Shown piece after piece: positions 1 to 10,156 of a DNA stretch of 64,000 nt. Origin of the DNA: Pomphorhynchus laevis. Lineage: Eukaryota; Acanthocephala; Palaeacanthocephala; Echinorhynchida; Pomphorhynchidae. The DNA is taken from NCBI GenBank assembly GCA_012934845.2, contig WNNJ02003645.1, forward strand, positions 62,001 to 126,000, read 5' to 3'. The notes under the pieces are model-generated. The model saw nothing but the letters and a program-made list of their open reading frames with translations. It did no database searches and was not told where the DNA came from. The stretch's first letter is position 1. Each line of letters begins with the position of its first letter. A program made the position numbers and the translations under genes.

Positions 1-123
1 GAACGAGGTTATGAAGCTCGATTCGTTTACATCTCTGAGACTAGACAATATTGCCCCCTTCCTCGTCAAATCCCTAGCGAACGAACTGAGCAATGATTTA
101 ACTATGTTCTTTAGATACAGCTT
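1..123 (+). mobile_element. CR1/Jockey-like LINE (LINE-A), RT N-terminal piece
   Basis: The plus strand is open and encodes the segment just before the RT fingers (SLRLDNIAPFLVKSLANELS, then FFRYS). It is interrupted at 123 by the Gypsy insertion. The coding sense resumes at 4521 (SLETSWIPDSWKCAIVVPIP), so this is the left part of one LINE copy. The 5-bp target duplication AGCTT (119-123) is shared with 4521-4525. The start of the LINE lies outside the window. Confidence 0.75.
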
Positions 124-200
124 TGAACCGAGGCGAACAACAAAAACAACAAAAGGCTTTATGCGAACATCTGAAAACATAACATATAAATATCAGTACA
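124..200 (-). repeat. Gypsy 3' LTR (77 bp)
   Basis: Identical to 4444-4520 and to an internal copy at 1564-1640. The integrase frame ends inside it. A short purine run (GGGAGAA on the minus strand) directly precedes it and is a plausible polypurine tract. Confidence 0.85.
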
Positions 201-1461
201 TTCTCCCAACGATATAATCAGACAAATAGTTCGGTGATCGACGCATACGTGTCGATCGTCGAAATTCCATTGACGGGATCTGCTGTAGATCTACTTGTTG
301 CTCTTGACAATCGTGAACTTTATTCAGATCATAATTCTCATTAGGTATATGCGACGCTGAACTTGTAGCACTGTTATTTGAATCCACCTCTGTTTGTAAA
401 TTGTGGATATCCGGAGTAAACATTGCAGGGGGTGAATCGTCCATCTGGCAATTTTGAGATATGTTGGATTCTTCGAATACATTTTGATTACAGTTATTGG
501 GAGCTAGATATTGAGTTGAAATGTGATTCTCTTTTCCATTAGGGTATCGAACTAGAGCGTAGTTCTCGTTGGCATGAATAAGCTCTGCGCGATCTACAAG
601 TGGATCGTTTTTACTAATACGGTTGAAATTCTTTACAAAGATAGGTCCAGGATTGATTAACCACTCAGGTAAGCTGACTCCCTTAGCTGATCTGCGATTG
701 AATTTGAATATACGTTCATGAGGCGTTTCATTAGTCGAAGTGCATAAAAGAGATCTGATCGAATGAAGTGCCTTTGGAAGTGTTGTTTCCCACCGTTCGA
801 TTGGAATCTTATTATTATGATGATACAACCGTATCGCGTTCCATATCAACCCGTTATAGCGCTCAATCTGGCCATTTGAGGTAGGATGGTAGGGAGTGGA
901 ATATGATAGCGTGATTCCCAATGTCAATAAATATTTACGGAACTCTACTGACGTGAAAGAAGTACCCCGATCGGTATGGATATTCTCAGGCGTGCCAAAT
1001 AATGCGAACAACGACTCAAGACACTGAATTACCGATCGAGAACTGGTGTCAGCACAGGGAAACCCAAAGGGAAATCGGCTATATTCATCTACTATAGATA
1101 AAATATATCTTTTCTTACTCGAGCTGGGCAGCGGGCCTTTAAAATCTAAGGACAAACGCTCCCATGGTTTACTGGCTTTAATCAAGGTACTTCGAGGGGG
1201 TTTATAAAAGTGAGGTTTCAATTCGTTGCAGCTAGGACAACCTTTGATGACTTTTCTAACATCTTCAATAGAATACGGAAAATTTCGATGACATACATAG
1301 TGCCACATCCTTGTTACCCCAGGGTGACACAAATGATCATGCATCCTTTCGAGTTCTTTTAAATCACTCGTGACTGATCCTAAAGCAATTCGAGACATAG
1401 CGTCAGCTACCTGATTTTCTTTGCCGCATCGATATGACACGTCGAACTGATATTCGGACAA
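193..1461 (-). pseudogene. Gypsy integrase region
   Basis: Integrase segment of the Gypsy fossil. It shows the H2C2 zinc-binding region (HDHLCHPGVTRMW, then CPSCNELK) and the catalytic core, with LDFKGPL around the first Asp, IHTDRGTSF around the second, and HPTSNGQIERYNG around the Glu. The C-terminal tail has no chromodomain that I can see. It continues the pol region at 2019-4424 but is separated from it by a duplicated block. Confidence 0.85.
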
Positions 1462-1545
1462 TTCTATTCTCTAACGATTGATTTTATCATTTTTGATCTT
1501 ACTGTAATGTTTATTTGAGAACAAAAATATTTAACAGCTTAAACA

Positions 1546-1853
1546 CACAATGTTCGCATAAATTGAACCGAGGCGAACAACAAAAACAACAAAAGGCTTT
1601 ATGCGAACATCTGAAAACATAACATATAAATATCAGTACAAGCTTAGAAACATCTTGGATTCCTGACAGTTGGAAGTGTGCAATTGTGGTGCCTATTCCC
1701 AAAAAGCATCCTGCTAGCTTTTGCGCGGACTTTCGGCCCATTAGCTTGTCTAGCGTATTCTGCAAACTTTTAGAAAGAATCATTGCTAATAGAATCAGGG
1801 ATCATTTGCATCGTAATCACATATTGGTTGAATCTCAACATGGTTTCAGGATC
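1546..1853. repeat. Duplicated block: Gypsy leader, LTR and flanking LINE-A
   Basis: These 308 bases are identical to 4426-4733 at a constant offset of 2880. The block holds the leader, one LTR (1564-1640) and the adjoining LINE-A RT sequence. It lies inside the Gypsy body. Next to it, 1296-1529 and 1853-2086 are a second repeated pair (offset 557) that is not identical and differs at a handful of bases. Two differently diverged repeats side by side suggest either recombination between two Gypsy copies in the same LINE or a haplotype-joining assembly error. Confidence 0.8.
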
Positions 1854-2018
1854 ATAGTGCCACATCCTTGTTACCCCAGGGTGACACAAATGATCATGCA
1901 TCCTTTCGAGTTCTTTTAAATCACTCGTGACTGATCCTAAAGCAATTCGAGACATAGCGTCAGCTACCTGATTTTCTTTGCCGCATCGATATGACACGTC
2001 GAACTGATATTCGGACAA

Positions 2019-4424
2019 TTATATTCTCCAACGATTGATTTTGTCATTTTTGATCTTACTATAATGTTTATTTGAGAACAAAAATGTTACGGATTGTTGA
2101 TCCGTCAGAACGGTGAAATGTCTACAGGATAAATAGTGACGCCAGTATCTTATAGATTCTACTATGGCTAGTGCCTCTTTCTCAACAGCTGCATATTTCA
2201 TTGCGTTCTTATCCAGAGTACGTGAGAAAAATGCGACTGGTTTAAAATTTTGAGACAAAGTAGCACCGATCGCAAAGGCAGATGCGTCTGTCTCGACCAC
2301 GAATGGGACTGAGAAATCTACTTTAGACAATGTAGTTGATGCAAGGCTGTGTTTCAGACTTGCAAATGATTCTTTTGCATGAAGAGACAGCGGAAAAGAT
2401 ACAGTTTGTGCTAAAGGTCGAACGACATTTGAAAAATTCTTTATCCATCGAGAATAGTGTACGAACATTCCTATAATACGTTTAAGTTCGACTAATGATT
2501 TTGGCTCAGGCATTTCCAATAAGGGTTTGACACGATCAGGGTCAGGTGAAATGCAACCGTTATCTATATGGTAGCCAAGAAAACATACCTTAGAGACTCC
2601 GAAAATACATTTTGACGTATTTAAAGTGATATTATATTTCTTAGCAACTTCTAAGAAGCGATCAAGATTCCTTTGGTGAAGTTCCTTTGTTTCACCGCCG
2701 ATAATAACATCATCCAAATAAGCGTACGTAGATTCAAGATCCTCTTCCTCGATTAACTTAGCGATGATACGTTGGAAAGCCGCCACTGCATTTGTCAATC
2801 CGAACGGTAGGCGTTTAAATTGGTACAAACGACCATTAGCTTCAAATGCAGTGTAATGCCTCTCATTCTCCTGAATGGGAACCTGATGATAAGCATTCTT
2901 TAGGTCTAATCGACTGAAACTTTTGAATGGAGATAGCTTATCAATGAATTCGTCAATCCTGGGAAGAGGGAAGCCGTCAAGATGAGTGAATCGATTCACC
3001 GTCAAACTGTAATCTATTACCATTCGCACTTCGCGACCAGGATTTTTAACCAGGACAACTTGTGCACGCCACGGAGACGTGCTATTCTCGATGATACTGG
3101 AATCTAATAGGCGTTTTACCTCGGCTGCGATAAAACAGTTATCTTCTGGAGTTCTTCGACGAGATGGAATTGCAACAGGTTTTACCGCTTTGTCTATGAA
3201 TTGAAATAGAGACGGGGCTTCAACTTTCATTTCCCCAACACCTGCAACAACGACCAAAGGACGTTCTACTCCGTTGAATTCTATGGTCACCGTCGAGTGT
3301 TGACGAAGAAAGGGTACACCGAGGATCACATCTGTTACTAGGGTGGGGAGAATGAAGAATTTTACATTTCGATAGAAACGATTGTTTAAAACAACATCGG
3401 CGAATGTACAATGTCTTAACTCACAGGAAAATTCAGATGCAGCGAGAGAAACTTTTAAATTTGTGGATTTTCTCACAAGCTTGCACTTTGTAGCGACATC
3501 ACTTCTGACAATATTAAATGAACTTCCAGAATCGATCATCCCGCTTACTGAGATATTATTCAAACTTATAGTGGGCTGGATTAAGTTTGATGATGACGCG
3601 TTTGTTGTGCTTATTGAATATAAAGACGCAGACGTACCAGAATTTCTTGAACGGCACATATTAGAAAAGTGTCCTTTCTTGCTGCACGTATGACAGGTAG
3701 CGTTGCGAGCAGGACAGTTACTCCGCACGTGGCGGTTTCGACCGCAAAAGTAGCATCGCTCTTGACTTTTGATTGCGGAACATTCTTGTTGTGTTTCCGA
3801 ATCATCTCTGGGTAAATTTGTCAACTGCGGTGGATTAGCATAGTTAATCATAGATTCCATATTTTCAGATTGAGTGATATCCCGTGAAGATAACTGGAAT
3901 TCCGATGCTTCAGCCTGTGCCAACTCGATTGATCGAGCGATCCGATAAGCACTCTCTTTGTTAAGATCGACGGTTTCAAGTAGACGTTCTCTGATCGATG
4001 TGGAAATAATTCCAGCCACAAAAGTATCCAACAACAAAGAATCTCGATGTTCTCGTGAAGTTACATCTTTGAACTTGATTTGACGGGCAACGGATTCTGT
4101 CGTTTGAATGAACTGGTCGATTGTCTGGTTTTCGGCTTGCTTCAAATTATGCAGCTGATGTCTTGCATATACATCTCCCCTGTCCTTTATAAAACTTCTA
4201 CTTAACGTATCGATCGCGATATCATAATCATCGACTCCTTCGATGATATCATAAAGGATTGGAGAGATGTGGTTGATCAGAAGGTCAAGCTTTTGTTGGT
4301 TTGTGACATCTTCAAGAACTCGTACAAACGCATTGAATCTTTGTAGCCAATGACGCCAAACTTTTGCCGAATCAATCCCATCGGTTAAAGCATCTAGGAT
4401 CGCTGGTTTGAGTAGCTTGTCCAT
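2019..4424 (-). pseudogene. Gypsy gag-protease-RT-RNase H region
   Basis: An 801-codon segment of the Gypsy fossil. From its 5' end it has a gag-like helical region (about residues 1-210), two zinc knuckles (CYFCGRNRHVRSNC and CHTCSKKGHFSNMC, about residues 224-258), an aspartic protease motif (MIDSGSSFNIV, about 295-306) and a reverse transcriptase (VMVIDY-type finger motif, RLDLKNAYHQVP, LPFGLTNA, YAYLDDVIIG). It ends in RNase H (VETDASAFAIGATL, with LTDQQSV near the end). Gag, protease and RT share one frame here. Confidence 0.88.
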
Positions 4425-4443
4425 TCACAATGTTCGCATAAAT

Positions 4444-4520
4444 TGAACCGAGGCGAACAACAAAAACAACAAAAGGCTTTATGCGAACATCTGAAAACAT
4501 AACATATAAATATCAGTACA
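4444..4520 (-). repeat. Gypsy 5' LTR (77 bp) with self-complementary primer site
   Basis: Identical to 124-200. The 13 bases at 4478-4490 (TTTATGCGAACAT on the plus strand) are the exact reverse complement of 4430-4442, which begins one base outside the LTR, where the primer-binding site sits. I see no tRNA-complementary site there. This geometry matches the self-priming known for Tf1/sushi-type Ty3/Gypsy elements. The 19-bp leader to the gag start is very short. Confidence 0.6.
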
Positions 4521-5447
4521 AGCTTAGAAACATCTTGGATTCCTGACAGTTGGAAGTGTGCAATTGTGGTGCCTATTCCCAAAAAGCATCCTGCTAGCTT
4601 TTGCGCGGACTTTCGGCCCATTAGCTTGTCTAGCGTATTCTGCAAACTTTTAGAAAGAATCATTGCTAATAGAATCAGGGATCATTTGCATCGTAATCAC
4701 ATATTGGTTGAATCTCAACATGGTTTCAGGATCGGACGTTCATGCCTTACTAACCTACTAACTGCGCGTGAAAAATGTGCTGATGCTCTGGGGGCTGGGT
4801 TTCAGGTCCATACAGTATTCCTTGATTTTTCGAAAGCTTTTGATAGGGTACCACACGACGGCATAGTGTCTTTACTGTATCACTATGAACTTCATTCATA
4901 TATTTGTGAGTGGGTCAGGGAATTTCTATCGAATAGATCTTTCCGAGTTTGTGTGGGGTGTGTGTTTTCTTTTTCGGTGAATGTTAATTCTGGCGTACCG
5001 CAGGGATCGGTCCTTGGCCCACTGCTCTTTATAATCTTCATTAATGATCTGCTACTCCGCTTATCATGCTCTCATCTAGCGTTTGCAGACGATCTAAAGA
5101 TTTGGTCGATCATTAGAAGTCCTGCTGATCGAGTATCGTTACAAAATGATCTAAACTCCCTGATCAAGTGGTGCGATTCTACCGGACTACGGTTGAATGT
5201 TGATAAATGTGTCCTCATGCAACTAGGTCGCCCTATTGAAACTCTAAGGTACTTTATTGGAGATATGGTCTTAAAGGAAGTGTCTCATCATAAGGATTTA
5301 GGGATTATTGTCCATAGATCCTTGAAAACAAAGTTGAACACCGACTTCTTTCTAGGTAAAGCTACTAGGGCGTTATATTGTATTAAAAATGCATTCCTCA
5401 GGTTAAGCTGTCATATGTTCAAGAGGTTATTCATCTCCATCGTCAGG
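4521..5447 (+). pseudogene. LINE-A reverse transcriptase (CR1/Jockey-like), 3'-truncated
   Basis: Right-hand part of the LINE split by the Gypsy element. The frame from 4566 runs through RT motifs FRPISLSSVFCKLLERII, SQHGFRIGRSCLTNLL, VFLDFSKAFDRVPH, SGVPQGSVLGPLLF and FADDLKIWS (the FADD catalytic box is intact) to the thumb-like FKRLFISIVRPH. Near 5447 it runs straight into a minus-strand LINE-B copy, so the 3' end of LINE-A is missing. The last 15 or so residues of the open frame are read-through into LINE-B antisense and are not LINE-A protein. Confidence 0.85.
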
Positions 5448-6396
5448 CCACACACGGAAGTCGATAAGGGGGCGGATACGGTGGATGTCACGAAGAATTA
5501 AGTTAGACGAGCGGACCTTGTCACGGACGAAGGGTTTAAGGGAAAGGTGATCATCGAAATGGAAGCCTAAGAAAGTGAGATTGTGGACTACAGGGATGAT
5601 CGATGAGGCAAAAGATACAATGGGAGGAGATATGCTTGGTTTACGGGGAAGGATCCACATTATTTTGGACTTTTCGGCGTTTAGAACGAGATGGAGATTG
5701 GAGAGACGCTTGTAGATAGAAGAGAGACAGTTGGAGGCAGAAATGGCGATATCGTGTATGCGATGTGCGGGTGCATGAGCATAGATTAGAATGTCATCGG
5801 CGTATTGCATGACGTTAAAGGAGTAAGGTTTGATAAATGGAGAGAGATCGCCAAGCAAAAGAGAGAAAAGCAGGGGACCTAGGACTGAACCTTGTGGAAC
5901 CCCGCAAAAAATAGGGATGGGAGGGGAGGATGATGAATTAGAACAGACGCGAAAGGAACGGTCGGATAGATATGAGGCGAACCAAGCTACGGAGGAGGAA
6001 GAAAAGCCGTAATCATAACGAAGGCGAGAAAGGAGGACGGAGTGGTCGACAATGTCGAATGCGGAGGAGAGGTCCAGGGAGATGAGAACACTATATAGAG
6101 CCTTGTCTCGAGAAATGAGTAAGTCGTTGTACACTTTTATGCATGCGATTTCTGTCGAGTGATTAGAGCGGAAAGCGGATTGGAAAGGAGGGTACAGATT
6201 GGATGAGGAGAGATAAGCGTTGATTTGTATTAAGATGAGGCGTTCTAAGAGCTTAGAAAGAGTAGGGAGTAGTGAAATGGGGCGATAGCTAGAAGGAAGG
6301 GAGGGGTCGAGCGATTGTTTCTTAAGGAGGGGACGAACGATTGCGGATTTCCAGTGTGAAGGGAATATACGACAGCGGATGGACGAGTTAAACAAG
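5448..6396 (-). pseudogene. LINE-B (L2-like) copy 1, RT fragment truncated at both ends
   Basis: The minus-strand frame from 6395 gives the middle of an L2-type RT: FNSSIRCRIFPSHWKSAIVR, YRPISLLPTLSKLLERLI, STEIACIKVYNDLL, SLDLSSAFDIVDHSVLL, CGVPQGSVLGPLLF and MQYADDILIYAHA. The YADD box is intact. It ends abruptly at RPLIDFR, where the copy at 17.4-20.4 kb continues, so the 3' part was lost at the junction with LINE-A. The 5' end stops in a perfect hairpin (6373-6417). Confidence 0.87.
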
Positions 6397-6417
6397 GTTT
6401 AACTCGTCCATCCGCTG
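6373..6417. repeat. Perfect 21-bp inverted repeat at LINE-B 5' truncation
   Basis: Positions 6373-6393 and 6397-6417 are exact reverse complements around a 3-nt spacer. The left arm is LINE-B coding sequence. The right arm is its inverted copy, placed just beyond the truncated 5' end, as if first-strand synthesis had snapped back on itself during insertion. Confidence 0.85.
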
Positions 6418-7139
6418 GTATGTATTGGAATAATGTATTGGTATATAATATTGGTATGTATTGGAATAATGATAATAATTTCTGCTCTCGATTCGTATTG
6501 CCCCCATTTTAAAAGGTTGTTCTTATAAAAAGCATCCAAGCCGTTACTATCTATCTCAACAGTTTAAATTCGTGTAATCATCCTTGTCGTATTTCCCCAA
6601 TCGTTCACCCTATGAAATGCTCAACTTTCCTCTGCTCGTCTTTAAAAGCGTTGATGTGAAGTTAATGGCGAGTTATCTCTTGCCAGCTGCACCCTTACAA
6701 GTCCACTAGCAAACAAAAAAGAACAAAAAGTCCAGCAGATAAATTAGTTAAATTGTTTAAATGAGATCGAATTTGGCGTTTAAAGCCAACGCGCAGCTTC
6801 ACGTATACTGCATCGACTTCTGACCGCTATTGTCTTTTTCGATCTATGATTTATTTTGTAAATCCCATTGCCTTGAGGTATGTATGCTGGGCGGTACGTT
6901 AATTCTATATTCTACATTGACGACATATTCTTCATATCATTCAATCGAAAATTTTTCTGCATTATCAAGTAGCAACTCATTTGGTAATCTATACTCAAGT
7001 AGTATTTCTAGTTTCGAACTCACATTATGTGATGTTTCATTATTCAATTCTTTCCATATGCAAAACCTTCCAGTGCCACTATCCACAATTGATAAATATA
7101 GTTTGTCATTGACGTGATTTATATCTACAGCGAGTCGGC
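6418..7139. other. Spacer with a short repeat and a remnant of a LINE-B 3' end
   Basis: 6418-6475 holds two copies of a GTATGTATTGGAATAATG unit. About 6690-6790 resembles, on the minus strand, the 3' untranslated end of LINE-B seen at 12.35-12.47 kb (shared AGCAGATAAATT and GATCG...TTTGGCGTTTAAAG words). The rest, including a short open frame at 6830-7117, matches nothing I recognise. Confidence 0.45.
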
Positions 7140-7290
7140 TGAATAATACAAATTTATTTCACGTGGCAAATGCGTACAAGCTACACGCTTACCATTTCTC
7201 TAACAAAAATGAAAAAGTTGAGCAGATAAATTGTTTAAATGGGATCGGATTTGGCGTTAAAAGACTTCAGCTTTACAGTTTCAATGATTG
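7140..7290 (-). mobile_element. LINE-B 3'-end fragment
   Basis: Minus-strand match to the last 130 or so bases of LINE-B. It includes the terminal stem-loop (GGTAAGCGTGTAGCTTGTAC then GCATTTGCCAC on the minus strand) and the GCAGATAAATTGTTTAAATG word also seen near 12.41 kb. It has no coding part and looks like an extremely 5'-truncated insertion. Confidence 0.65.
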
Positions 7291-7474
7291 TATCTTATAG
7301 TAGAGGGATCTATTGATTGTCATCGTTGTTGGGTTTTAACAATAGGAACTATTTCATCTCAACTTGCTTCCAGATTTATTAATTGAGCACGTTTATACCA
7401 GAGTGACGCCAACTTGCTTCCAGATGTATTAATTATACCATAGCATACATTATACCATACCGCCCATAGCATAC

Positions 7475-8265
7475 ACGATATCGACATTTCTGCCTCCAAC
7501 TGTCTTCTATCTACAAACGTCTCTCCCATCTTCATCTCGTTGTAAACCCCGACAAGTTCAAAATAATGTGAATCTCCATCCCGTCAACCTAACATATCTC
7601 CCCCTGTATCTTTTGCCTCATCAATCATTCCTATAGTTCATAATCTCACTTTCTTATTTTTCCATTTCGATAATCACCTTTCCCTTAACCAATACGTCCG
7701 TGACAAGGTCCGCTCGTGTAACTTAATTATTCGTGATATACGCTGTATCCGCACCCTTATCGACTTTCATTCTTGTATGTCTATTCTTTCATCGCCTCTC
7801 TTCCCTAAAATCGATTTCTGTCTCAGCCTTTTCGCCAATTCTCTAAATCTACCACACATCCACATATTTTGCCCAACTCTCCTGGCCAACTATCCACATT
7901 CGCATCTAACTCCGCCTTTTTACCTTCTATTTTCTTCTTATCGCTGTCGGATCCCCATTGTTCACCAACCTCCCTTTCTTAGAATACACTCGCCCCACCT
8001 CTATATCGCTGCGTTCCCGTGATTTCCTCTTACTCCACGTTCCCAAATACTCCAACGGCCTCCGATTATACCTCGTCGCCGTTCCCTCACCTGTCATCAG
8101 CGTTCTCTCAACGTCCGCTGGGCTGCCTCTTTTATCACATTCAAATACCTCTCCCGTTCCCACCTTATCGACACGACTATATTTTTGTTTGTTTGTTGGT
8201 GTGGTCATGTAAGCTCGCGCCGGCACGTATTTGCCACTTAAAAATAAATCCTTTTTATCATCACA
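7475..8265 (+). pseudogene. LINE-B 3' fragment, decayed
   Basis: Plus-strand sequence follows 19510-20390 of the near-complete LINE-B copy, from the region after the YADD box to the terminal stem-loop (GTCATGTAAGCTCGCGCCGG). It lacks about 60 bases relative to that copy near 7846 and has many frame-disrupting changes. Around 7359-7434 upstream, a 25-base phrase beginning CAACTTGCTTCCAGAT occurs twice. Confidence 0.75.
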
Positions 8266-8399
8266 ATTGAACTTATTAAAGATACTTTTAATCGATTATG
8301 ATTATAGCTAGCGATGAACGCGTGACATCTTTGCGTACTATTTGAGCAAATGTTCGTCAAGTTTTGTACAATTATGTTCGTCAAGTTTTGTACAACTAA

Positions 8400-9830
8400 A
8401 TACTATTATTATTAGTATTACAAGTTATAGCCAAATGGCTGTTTCAACTGATCACATAGGAAAATATAAAAAAAGAAAAGAAAAAATAAGTAAATAGCGG
8501 TTACATAATATTGTACACATCCGGAATGCCATGATCGTTAATCCACTGACGCAGTTGAACTTTAAATTGAGAGAAGTCCTTGGTACATGCTAGTTCTCCT
8601 GATAACGTGTTCCAGGCGTTTAATACTCAATGTGAGAACCTAGTCAAACTCACTACTTTACTGTGGAGAAACTTATAGTTTCAATGGGTGGCCACGACGC
8701 GTCTGAGAACAAAAACATCATCTACTAACCTTTTAATATAGCCTCTGACCCAAAGATGGTATCTTTAGAAATTCAAGCCGCTCACGATATGAATATGATC
8801 CATTCATACACATTCGAGAACCTCTACGAAGGATTGAATCTAGTCTATTGAACTCTCTCTTAGTGTACGGAAAAGCTGCTTGCACGCAGTACTCTATATG
8901 CGGGCGAACAAGAGCGCAGTAAAGCCGTTTGAAAACATATGAATTAATACGATTAAATGCATTTTTGACGCAGTACATAGCTCGCAAAGCCTTGCTATAG
9001 GCAAACTCTGTATTTGACCGAGATTTCAATGTCCTACGCACAATGACACCCAGACCCCTATACTCCATGATGACATTAAGAATTGAAGTTCCTAGGCGAA
9101 AATGACGGTCATCGCAACGCCTTCCTAATTTCATGTGACCGCATCTGTCAACATTGATCTTTATAACAGCAGTCTCTCTCCCTCGGTATATTTCATTAAG
9201 GTCTTCCTGCAGGGAAATGCCAAGCGGATCAATATCATTTACAGACCATAGTTTGAGGTCGTCAGCAAAAGCAAGACAGGGACTCTGAATCCGCAGCAAC
9301 AAATCGTTAAGGAAAGAATAAACAGCAAAGGTCCTAGTACGGTACCCTGCGGAACACGACAGTAAACGCGTCTGGGAGTGGAAAGATGGGTGCCAACTCT
9401 CACTCTAAAGAATCGATTACGTAGGAAATCTTGAACCCACTTACACAACATTACAGGAATGCCGTAATTAAATAGTAATGCTACCAAGCTCTCATGCGGC
9501 ACCAGATCGAATGCTCTTAAAAAGTCAATGAATACCACATTGATTGATTGGCCGCGACTGACCGCCTCAACCCACATTTCGCGTGAAGTCAATAAGTTTG
9601 TTAAGCAGGAACGACCAGGGAGGAAACCGTGTTGAGAAGACGACATTATTCCGAGTTCCCTCAAGTGATGCCTGATCCGGGTGGCGATCAACTTTTCAAG
9701 CACTTTGCATAGAGAACTAGTCAGGCTGATTGGTCTATAGTCAGTACAAACCGTTGCATGTACTGAACGCTTGGATGCATCAATATAAAAATTTGACACA
9801 ATGAAAAAATCTGGAGACCTGTCTTGAATA
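8400..9830 (-). pseudogene. CR1/Jockey-like LINE, RT half and 3' end
   Basis: The minus strand carries YRPISLTSSLCKVLEKLIAT, SQHGFLPGRSCLTNLL, VVFIDFLRAFDLVPHESL and VPQGTVLGPLLF in one frame (9239-9799). AFADDLKLWS through FKRLYCALVRPHIEYCVQAA follows in another frame (8733-9302), so a frameshift separates the palm from the thumb. The FADD box survives. The motifs are close to LINE-A. The 3' end near 8400 has a small AGCC...GGCT hairpin followed by an ATT-rich tail; a second copy of this 3' end is at 15.11 kb. The 5' end (endonuclease) is missing. Confidence 0.8.
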
Positions 9831-10150
9831 GATATAATTAGGTGTTTTATTGCAGGGCAGAAAGTACAAGGTCTGCCTAGTCAAGCTTTTAAACAAGTCT
9901 TTCAAACAATGACCCCTCAAACTGCGTGTTCAGCGCGTTGGAATTTATTTCGATGGCTTTGAAACCTTATATTACAATATGATACAAAAAGATAGTCTCT
10001 TCTAACAAAGATCAATTATCAACAGCCAAAGAAGAAATTCAAATCCGAGTTTGAAGCATTAGTCCAAAAGCAAACATAATGTAACTTCTTAAACTTTGTT
10101 TTCTTGTATATTGAATACAGCCTCTTGGGGGTTATGTTTACTTATCCATT
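9831..10150. other. No recognised feature
   Basis: Between the truncated LINE and the first exon-like ORF of the minus-strand pseudogene I see no open frame or repeat that I can support. Confidence 0.4.
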
Positions 10151-10156
10151 TGTTGA

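Larger units (their letters stand above)
124..4520 (-). mobile_element. Young Ty3/Gypsy LTR retrotransposon inserted in LINE-A
   Basis: This LTR element (fossil) is read on the minus strand. Its ends are 77-bp direct repeats (124-200 and 4444-4520) that begin TG and end CA on both strands. The flanking target duplication is AGCTT (119-123 and 4521-4525). Parts in sense order are LTR, a 19-bp leader, gag with CCHC zinc knuckles, aspartic protease, reverse transcriptase, RNase H, integrase, LTR. The two terminal LTRs are identical over all 77 bases, so the insertion looks very recent. The body is rearranged: an LTR-plus-LINE block is duplicated inside it, so it is broken (about one or two breaks at block level). 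The family is Ty3/Gypsy by domain order and motifs. I cannot assign a named clade. Confidence 0.88.

Noticed and set aside
7927-8270. Overlapping short ORFs near 8 kb on both strands
   Set aside because: They are readings of the decayed LINE-B 3' fragment in wrong frames.
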